This document shows positions 7,888 to 12,455 of a DNA stretch of 12,455 bases, piece after piece. Each line of letters begins with the position of its first letter. Within the stretch, counting starts at the first letter, position 1. Position numbers and translations under genes: made by a program. The DNA comes from an uncultured Persicitalea sp. (lineage in GTDB: Bacteria > Bacteroidota > Bacteroidia > Cytophagales > Spirosomataceae): assembly GCA_950075905.1 (NCBI GenBank), contig CATMVR010000073.1, forward strand, positions 1-12,455, written 5' to 3'. The notes below the pieces were generated by a model, which saw only the letters and a program-made list of their open reading frames with translations, was not told where the DNA came from and made no database searches.

Positions 7888-8681
7888 ATTTTTTCTTTGT
7901 TTTCCAGCTGTGCGTAGCTGGGGGCGATGGTCGAGAAGCGGAGGTTTTCCTTGGAGCCCAGTACCAGAAACCCCAGCGTTTCCAGGCTATTGTCAAATAG
8001 GGTCAGGGCTTTGTCCTGCAAATTTTTGTCAAAATAAATAAGCACATTGCGGCAGAGGATGAGCTGAAACTCATTGAAAGACCGATCCGAAACCAGGTTG
8101 TGGGTAGCCACAATCATGTTGGTACTCAGCCGTTCGTGAAACTTTGCCCACTCGTACTGGGCCAGGTAGTAGGAAGAGAAATCCTTCTTGCCCCCCGCTT
8201 GAATATAGTTTTCGGTGTACTGCTTTACCGCCCCGATGGGAAACAACCCCTTCTTGACATTTTCAATCACCGTAGGGTTGAGGTCGGTGGCGTAGAGCAG
8301 GGATTTGTGCAGCAGGTTGGCTTCTTCCAGCAGAATTGCCAGGGAGTACACCTCCTCACCCGTAGAGCAGCCCGCGTGCCAGATCCGGATGAGCGGGTGG
8401 GTGGCCAGGATGGGCAGTACCTGCTCGCGGAGTGTTTTGAACAGGGTAGGGTCACGAAACATCTCTGTGACATTGACCGTCAGCTGCTCCACGACGTGCG
8501 CCAGGTAGTGGGGTTCGTTTTTTACTTTAAATAGCAACTCAGCAAAACTCACAAACTTATCCAGGCTCAGCAGGCGGTTTACCCGGCGCTTCAGCGAAGC
8601 TCGGGCATAGTTTGAAAAGTCATACCCATACCGGTGGTTGAGCTCGTTTAGCAGCAGGTCCAGATCCTCATCCTGTATCAT
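7869..8681 (-). CDS. cheR: CheR-type protein-glutamate O-methyltransferase
   Basis: This is a 270-residue protein with the full two-domain CheR layout. A helical N-terminal domain (about 1-70) carries the RASLKRRVNRLL stretch, and TEMFRD follows at 71-76. The SAM-dependent methyltransferase domain has AGCSTGEE (102-109), the SAM-binding TDLN (131-134) and the late CheR signature CRNVLIYF (209-216). Length matches the minimal CheR family, with no C-terminal TPR and no fused kinase or PAS domains. It transfers methyl groups from SAM to glutamates of signalling proteins. It starts 6 nt after the response regulator stop and overlaps cheB by 19 nt. The substrate may be the hybrid kinase of this operon or a receptor elsewhere; the sequence does not decide this. 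Confidence 0.93.
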   Translation of the reverse strand: MIQDEDLDLLLNELNHRYGYDFSNYARASLKRRVNRLLSLDKFVSFAELLFKVKNEPHYLAHVVEQLTVNVTEMFRDPTLFKTLREQVLPILATHPLIRIWHAGCSTGEEVYSLAILLEEANLLHKSLLYATDLNPTVIENVKKGLFPIGAVKQYTENYIQAGGKKDFSSYYLAQYEWAKFHERLSTNMIVATHNLVSDRSFNEFQLILCRNVLIYFDKNLQDKALTLFDNSLETLGFLVLGSKENLRFSTIAPSYAQLENKEKIWRKMR

Positions 8682-8687
8682 TAGTTT

Positions 8688-9065
8688 TTACGTAGGGCTA
8701 TTGAGTAATTGTAGCAAAGCATCTATGTCGATGGGCTTTGACTGGTAGGCGTCAGCGCCGGCGGCCAGGCACTTTTCGCGGTCGCCGGCCATGGCCTGCG
8801 CCGTCACCGCAATCAGCGGAATGTTCTTGTAGCGGGCATCATTTTTCAACAGTGGAATGGCCTGGTAGCCATCCATTTCGGGCATCATCATGTCCATCAG
8901 AATGGTGTTGATCGGCTCGTCCTGTTCCAGGATGATGATGGCCTCCTTCACACTTGTGGCCGACTTTACCACAAATCCCCGGGCTTTCAGCATGGCCGAA
9001 AGGGCAAAGATATTGCGGGAGTCGTCGTCGATGAGTAAGATCGTTTTTCCGGTTGGTCTGTTCAT
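8688..9065 (-). CDS. Single-domain response regulator (CheY-like receiver)
   Basis: This is a 125-residue stand-alone receiver. The key residues are present: acidic cluster Asp13-Asp14-Asp15, phospho-acceptor Asp58 in LMDMMMPEMDGY, Thr88, and Lys110 followed by Pro111. There is no DNA-binding or enzymatic output domain. It closely resembles the last receiver of the upstream hybrid kinase (shared DDDxRNIF, LMDMMMPEMDGY, GDREKC and AGA segments), and the genes share an exact 36-bp repeat, so it probably arose from that domain by duplication. It begins 11 nt after the kinase stop and ends 6 nt before cheR. It may be the phosphorylation target of the kinase or act as the missing receiver of the stand-alone CheB. 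Confidence 0.92.
   Translation of the reverse strand: MNRPTGKTILLIDDDSRNIFALSAMLKARGFVVKSATSVKEAIIILEQDEPINTILMDMMMPEMDGYQAIPLLKNDARYKNIPLIAVTAQAMAGDREKCLAAGADAYQSKPIDIDALLQLLNSPT
8865..8900 (-). repeat. 36-bp exact direct repeat, copy in the response regulator gene
   Basis: This segment encodes the phospho-acceptor region (LMDMMMPEMDGY) and is identical to 9260-9295 in the kinase gene. A second shared 16-mer lies at 8773-8788 and 9168-9183 with the same 395-base offset, so the two receiver segments align without gaps over this part. Confidence 0.85.
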
Positions 9066-9076
9066 GCCAGGGATAA

Positions 9077-12000
9077 TTATTGGTAAAGCCAGACCCGCAG
9101 CAGCGAAATCAGCTGATCCACGTCAACGGGTTTGGTGATATAGTCAGAAGCGCCGGCCTGAATGCATTTTTCGCGGTCGCCGGTCATGGCTTTGGCCGTA
9201 ATGGCGATGACGGGCAGCTTCTTGAACTTAGGGTTGGCCCGGATGCGGCGGGTAGGTTCGTAGCCATCCATTTCGGGCATCATCATGTCCATCAGCACGA
9301 GGTCGATGTTGCCATGCTCTTCGAGCTGCGCCAGGGCATCCTTGCCGTCTACGGCCGATACCACGTTCATTTTGTAATTTTCGAGCGACCGGGAAAGCGA
9401 AAAAATATTGCGCACATCGTCGTCGGCTACCAGAATGGTTTTCCCTTTCAGTACCTCTTCCATGTCGCCCAGCCGCCGGAAGCGCGAGGTTTTGGATTCG
9501 GTACCATTGACATCTACCAGATGCAGAAACAGAGAGACCTCGTCGAGTATGCGCTGGTAGGAGTGGGCCGTTTTGACCACAATGGAATCTGCGTACTGTT
9601 TTAGCCGTACCTCTTCGTTGATAGACAGGTTTCGGCCCGTGAAGATAATGACGGGTATGTTTTCAAAGCCCGGGCTGCTTTTTACCTCTTCCAGAAAATC
9701 GTACGACTGGTTTTCCGTGACGCCCATGTCCAGGATCACGCAGTCGGTTTTGTCCTGGTTTATAGCTTCGATCCCCTCCTGCACGGTATGCCGTATTTCG
9801 GATACTACGTTGAAGTTTTGCAAGAAATACGCCAGCGCCTGGGCATGTTTGGGATCTTCCTCCACAATCATTACCTTTTTGGGGTGCCGGCTCAGGGCTT
9901 CTTCGATTTTTGCAAAAATGCTGCTCAATTTTTCAAATGCCACCGGCTTATCAATAAAGTCCAGGGCCCCTTTGGACAGGCTCCGATTCTTGACCTGGTA
10001 CGACGACATCATGTGCACCGGAATTGGCCGGGTAGTGGGGTCGGCTTTCAGCTCGTCCATCACTTCCCAGCCGCTCTTGACGGGTAGCTGCACATCGAGC
10101 AGGATACCTACCGGCAGGTACCGCCGGGCCAGTTCCAGCCCCTCGTCGCCCCGGACGGCCACCACGCCTTTGTAGCCCTTGCTGCGGGTGTAGTCTAGTA
10201 GCGACCGGGCAAAGTTGGTATCGTCCTCGATCATCAGAATCACCTTGTCGTTGGGGGAGATGGACGCGCGGTCGTCGGGGATGGAAGCCGGGATGACCTT
10301 GCTGAGGTACTCCTCGCCCGAAGCCAGCAACGCCGACGCCTCGTTGGGGAGGTCAGGAACGGGATTGGCATCGGGAATAGCCGTGAACTCGGGGCGGAGA
10401 GGCTGACGGCTCCGCTGTAAAGGTACTATCAGCTCAAACTCACTGCCTTTCCCAACTTCACTGGTAACTCTGATTTCACCCCCCAGCAGCTTAGCCAGCT
10501 CCCGGCTGATAGACAGCCCCAGACCGGTACCGCCAAACTGCCGGCGGGTGGAGCCATCGGCCTGTTTGAAGGCTTCAAAAATGGTATTCAGTTTGCTTTC
10601 CGGAATGCCGATGCCCGTATCCTTTACGGCAAAAACCAGACTGGAATCTACCCGGGAGACCGTCAGTTCTACCGAGCCCTTTTTCGTAAATTTGAGCGCG
10701 TTGGAAATCAGGTTGCGCAGAATCTGATCCAGCCGGAGGCGGTCGGTTTCCAGCATGCCGGGAGCTTCTTCCTGTATGGTTGCAGAGAACTCAATCCCTT
10801 TGTCTTTGGCAATGGGTGTAAACATAGCCAGCAGACCATTGACCAGATCCTGGGTGGGTACGCTGGTGTATTCCAGCTCCATTTTTCCGGCTTCGATCTT
10901 GGAGAGGTCCAGAATTTCATCAATCAGAGTCAGTAGCCCTTTCCCGGAGCTTTGGATCACGTTGGCGTATTCGATTTGATCTTCCGACAGGTTGCTCTCG
11001 TGGTTTTCGCTCAGCAGGCGCGACAGCAGCAGAATGGAGTTGAGGGGCGTGCGAAGCTCGTGCGACATATTGGCCAGAAACTCCGACTTGTAGCTGGTAC
11101 TTTGGGCCAGTTCCTGAGCCTTGGCCTGAATTTCCAGGTTTCTTTCGAGAATCAGCTCGTTTTTTTCTTCCAGAATCCGGCTGCGTTCTTCGAGTTCCTG
11201 GTTGGCCTGCTGCAGCTCCTCCTGCTGCACACGGAGTTCTTCTTCCGAGGCCTGCAGCTTTTCGGCCTGCGTTTCCAGCTCGGCGTTGATATTTTCCAGC
11301 TCGCTATGCTGCGCCTGCAGCTCTTCGGTCTGCGCCTGGGTTTCTTCCAGTAGCTCCTGTACGCGCTCGCGGTTCTGGGCCGAGTGGAGGGCTATACCCA
11401 CATTCTGGGTCACTCCCGCAAAAAACGCCTTTTTATTGGATGTGTACGGGGTCATGGAAGCTAGTTCGATCACCCCTTTTATCTGGTTGTCGTAGAGAAT
11501 TGGAATGGCAATGACGGCCCGGGGCAGTACCTGCCCTGATACAAGGCTGAGGGAGTAATCTTCGGGAACAAGACCGGTTAGTTCCAATTCTTTGCCCAGC
11601 TGGGCGCACTGTCCGGCCAGGCCTTCCCCCAGGGCTACTACTGCCCTGAGCTGCCTGTGGGGCAGGGCGTAGCTGCTTTGCAGTTCCAGCGCTCCCCTGC
11701 TATTGAGTACATAGAAGGTACCCGCCTGGCTTTCGGAATATTCGCTGATGAAGGTTAGGGCGTTTTGGGCCAGAGATGGTACACTCTGATCTATGATTAT
11801 GTTTTCGTTGAGGGAGGCGAGCCCGGTTTGCAGCCATTCCTTGTCGGTAAGGGTAGCAAAAGAAAGATCCAGCGAAGCGGCCATTTTGTTGAGGGAGCCG
11901 GCAATACTGCCGAGAGCATCACTGCCCTGATCGTCTACTTTTATTTTGTAGTTGCCCGACGATATCTGGTCGGCAATCCCCTCGATCAGGCCAAGGCGCG

Positions 12001-12455
12001 TCGAAATCTCCTGATCCTTTTCTTCCAAATCCCTTTGGAGCCGGGCCCTTTGCTCGAAGTCGTTATTGACGCGCGCAAAAGACACCGCCGTGACGACAAG
12101 GGCCAGCAGGGAAGCCAGGACAATCAGCAAGGGTGTAAGGGTTGTAAACCGGTTTAGCTCCCCGGTTCGATTGACGAGCAGGACCTGCTCCCTATTTACC
12201 ATTCGCTCCACCACAGACCGGAGCTGCTCCATTACCTGCCGACCACCTTCAATATCCTGGGCTTCTGTCTGACCGGTGCGGTCAAATTTCTGAATCACAC
12301 GCTGAAGAACGGCGAAGCGCTCGCGCGTCAACGCCAGGAGGGTGGTCACGTCCTGTTGCTGCGTATCATTGTCTCTGGTCTGTGATCCTACCTCTCTGAC
12401 TGACTCTAGTGCCCGCTCCTGGGCTTCGCGGTAGGGAGTCAGAAAGCGGCTGTCG
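9077..12455 (-). CDS. Hybrid sensor histidine kinase with CHASE3-like, HAMP, GAF and three receiver domains (5' end outside window)
   Basis: The reading frame stays open from the stop at 9077 to the window edge. A GTG at 12349 is only an internal codon: 35 further in-frame residues precede it without a stop, so the true start lies outside. Numbered from that GTG, the N-terminal helical part resembles a periplasmic CHASE3 sensor, followed by a membrane segment (about 70-93), HAMP (94-165), GAF (175-325) and a long Glu/Gln-rich coiled coil (327-420). HisKA carries His430 in ANMSHELRTP. The HATPase shows Asn550 in the N box, DTGIGIP (577-583) and GGTGLGLSIS. Three receivers follow, with acceptors Asp752, Asp874 and Asp1021. 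The second is divergent (acid cluster EED, Lys-Thr in place of Lys-Pro). It senses an unknown signal, probably relays phosphate through its own receivers, and heads the operon with the response regulator, cheR and cheB. Confidence 0.92.
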   Translation of the reverse strand, partial: DSRFLTPYREAQERALESVREVGSQTRDNDTQQQDVTTLLALTRERFAVLQRVIQKFDRTGQTEAQDIEGGRQVMEQLRSVVERMVNREQVLLVNRTGELNRFTTLTPLLIVLASLLALVVTAVSFARVNNDFEQRARLQRDLEEKDQEISTRLGLIEGIADQISSGNYKIKVDDQGSDALGSIAGSLNKMAASLDLSFATLTDKEWLQTGLASLNENIIIDQSVPSLAQNALTFISEYSESQAGTFYVLNSRGALELQSSYALPHRQLRAVVALGEGLAGQCAQLGKELELTGLVPEDYSLSLVSGQVLPRAVIAIPILYDNQIKGVIELASMTPYTSNKKAFFAGVTQNVGIALHSAQNRERVQELLEETQAQTEELQAQHSELENINAELETQAEKLQASEEELRVQQEELQQANQELEERSRILEEKNELILERNLEIQAKAQELAQSTSYKSEFLANMSHELRTPLNSILLLSRLLSENHESNLSEDQIEYANVIQSSGKGLLTLIDEILDLSKIEAGKMELEYTSVPTQDLVNGLLAMFTPIAKDKGIEFSATIQEEAPGMLETDRLRLDQILRNLISNALKFTKKGSVELTVSRVDSSLVFAVKDTGIGIPESKLNTIFEAFKQADGSTRRQFGGTGLGLSISRELAKLLGGEIRVTSEVGKGSEFELIVPLQRSRQPLRPEFTAIPDANPVPDLPNEASALLASGEEYLSKVIPASIPDDRASISPNDKVILMIEDDTNFARSLLDYTRSKGYKGVVAVRGDEGLELARRYLPVGILLDVQLPVKSGWEVMDELKADPTTRPIPVHMMSSYQVKNRSLSKGALDFIDKPVAFEKLSSIFAKIEEALSRHPKKVMIVEEDPKHAQALAYFLQNFNVVSEIRHTVQEGIEAINQDKTDCVILDMGVTENQSYDFLEEVKSSPGFENIPVIIFTGRNLSINEEVRLKQYADSIVVKTAHSYQRILDEVSLFLHLVDVNGTESKTSRFRRLGDMEEVLKGKTILVADDDVRNIFSLSRSLENYKMNVVSAVDGKDALAQLEEHGNIDLVLMDMMMPEMDGYEPTRRIRANPKFKKLPVIAITAKAMTGDREKCIQAGASDYITKPVDVDQLISLLRVWLYQ
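9260..9295 (-). repeat. 36-bp exact direct repeat, copy in the third receiver of the hybrid kinase
   Basis: Identical to 8865-8900 and in the same codon phase of its own gene, covering the Asp1021 phospho-acceptor region of the kinase (numbered from GTG 12349). It marks recent or conserved duplication of the receiver domain. Confidence 0.85.

Noticed and set aside
9573..10175. 200-residue open frame on the + strand, rich in Ser and Arg
   Set aside because: Antisense to the receiver region of the hybrid kinase; its composition is that of a codon shadow.
10952..11495. Overlapping + strand frames rich in Leu/Phe/Gln or Ser/Cys
   Set aside because: They are the reverse reading of the Glu/Gln-rich coiled coil of the kinase, which explains their repetitive composition.
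7303..12455. Canonical chemotaxis or flagellar operon
   Set aside because: No chemoreceptor, CheA, CheW or flagellar gene is present; the kinase is a HisKA-type hybrid sensor, not CheA.

Overview
The window looks like chromosome of a Bacteroidota bacterium, probably of the order Cytophagales (Spirosoma/Dyadobacter-like). This is an inference from protein style: a GSDH-PKD-cytochrome c-CBM6 fusion, a golvesin-type FAD oxidoreductase, and a GAF hybrid kinase with three receivers next to CheR/CheB. It is also suggested by the absence of clear Shine-Dalgarno sequences and by two matches to the Bacteroidota -7 promoter element (TAnnTTTG). The genes are moderately GC-rich. The first 170 bases are strongly AT-rich and non-coding.

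Left part, + strand (171-4163): a ROK-family repressor-like protein is followed by a large exported sugar-dehydrogenase-like protein carrying a PKD domain, a one-heme cytochrome c domain and a C-terminal CBM6-like module. The second gene ends at a perfect 20-bp GC-rich hairpin with a T-run (4181-4230), which separates it from convergent genes.

Middle part, - strand (7072 down to 4275): a two-gene unit encodes an exported SGNH/GDSL hydrolase and, 35 bases further on, an exported FAD-dependent oxidoreductase with a golvesin/Xly-type C-terminal domain. The SGNH protein is the most unusual item here. Its conserved blocks run II-III-V-I, so the GDSIT nucleophile block sits at the extreme C-terminus. 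That is what a circular permutation of the fold would give. It also carries a good twin-arginine signal.

Right part, - strand (from beyond 12455 down to 7303): a tight signalling operon of four genes. In order these are a large hybrid histidine kinase (N-terminus cut by the window edge; CHASE3-like sensor, TM, HAMP, GAF, long coiled coil, HisKA, HATPase, three REC domains), a single-domain response regulator, a CheR methyltransferase and a stand-alone CheB methylesterase. Spacings are 11 nt, 6 nt and a 19-nt overlap. No chemoreceptor, CheA or CheW gene is visible, so the methylation pair may act on the kinase or on a remote target. The regulator and the last kinase receiver are close paralogues sharing an exact 36-bp repeat in the same codon phase.

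The left and middle genes together suggest regulated uptake, deacylation and oxidation of carbohydrate outside the cytoplasm. No RNA genes, CRISPR arrays, insertion sequences or phage genes were seen. No gap between genes exceeds 300 bases.
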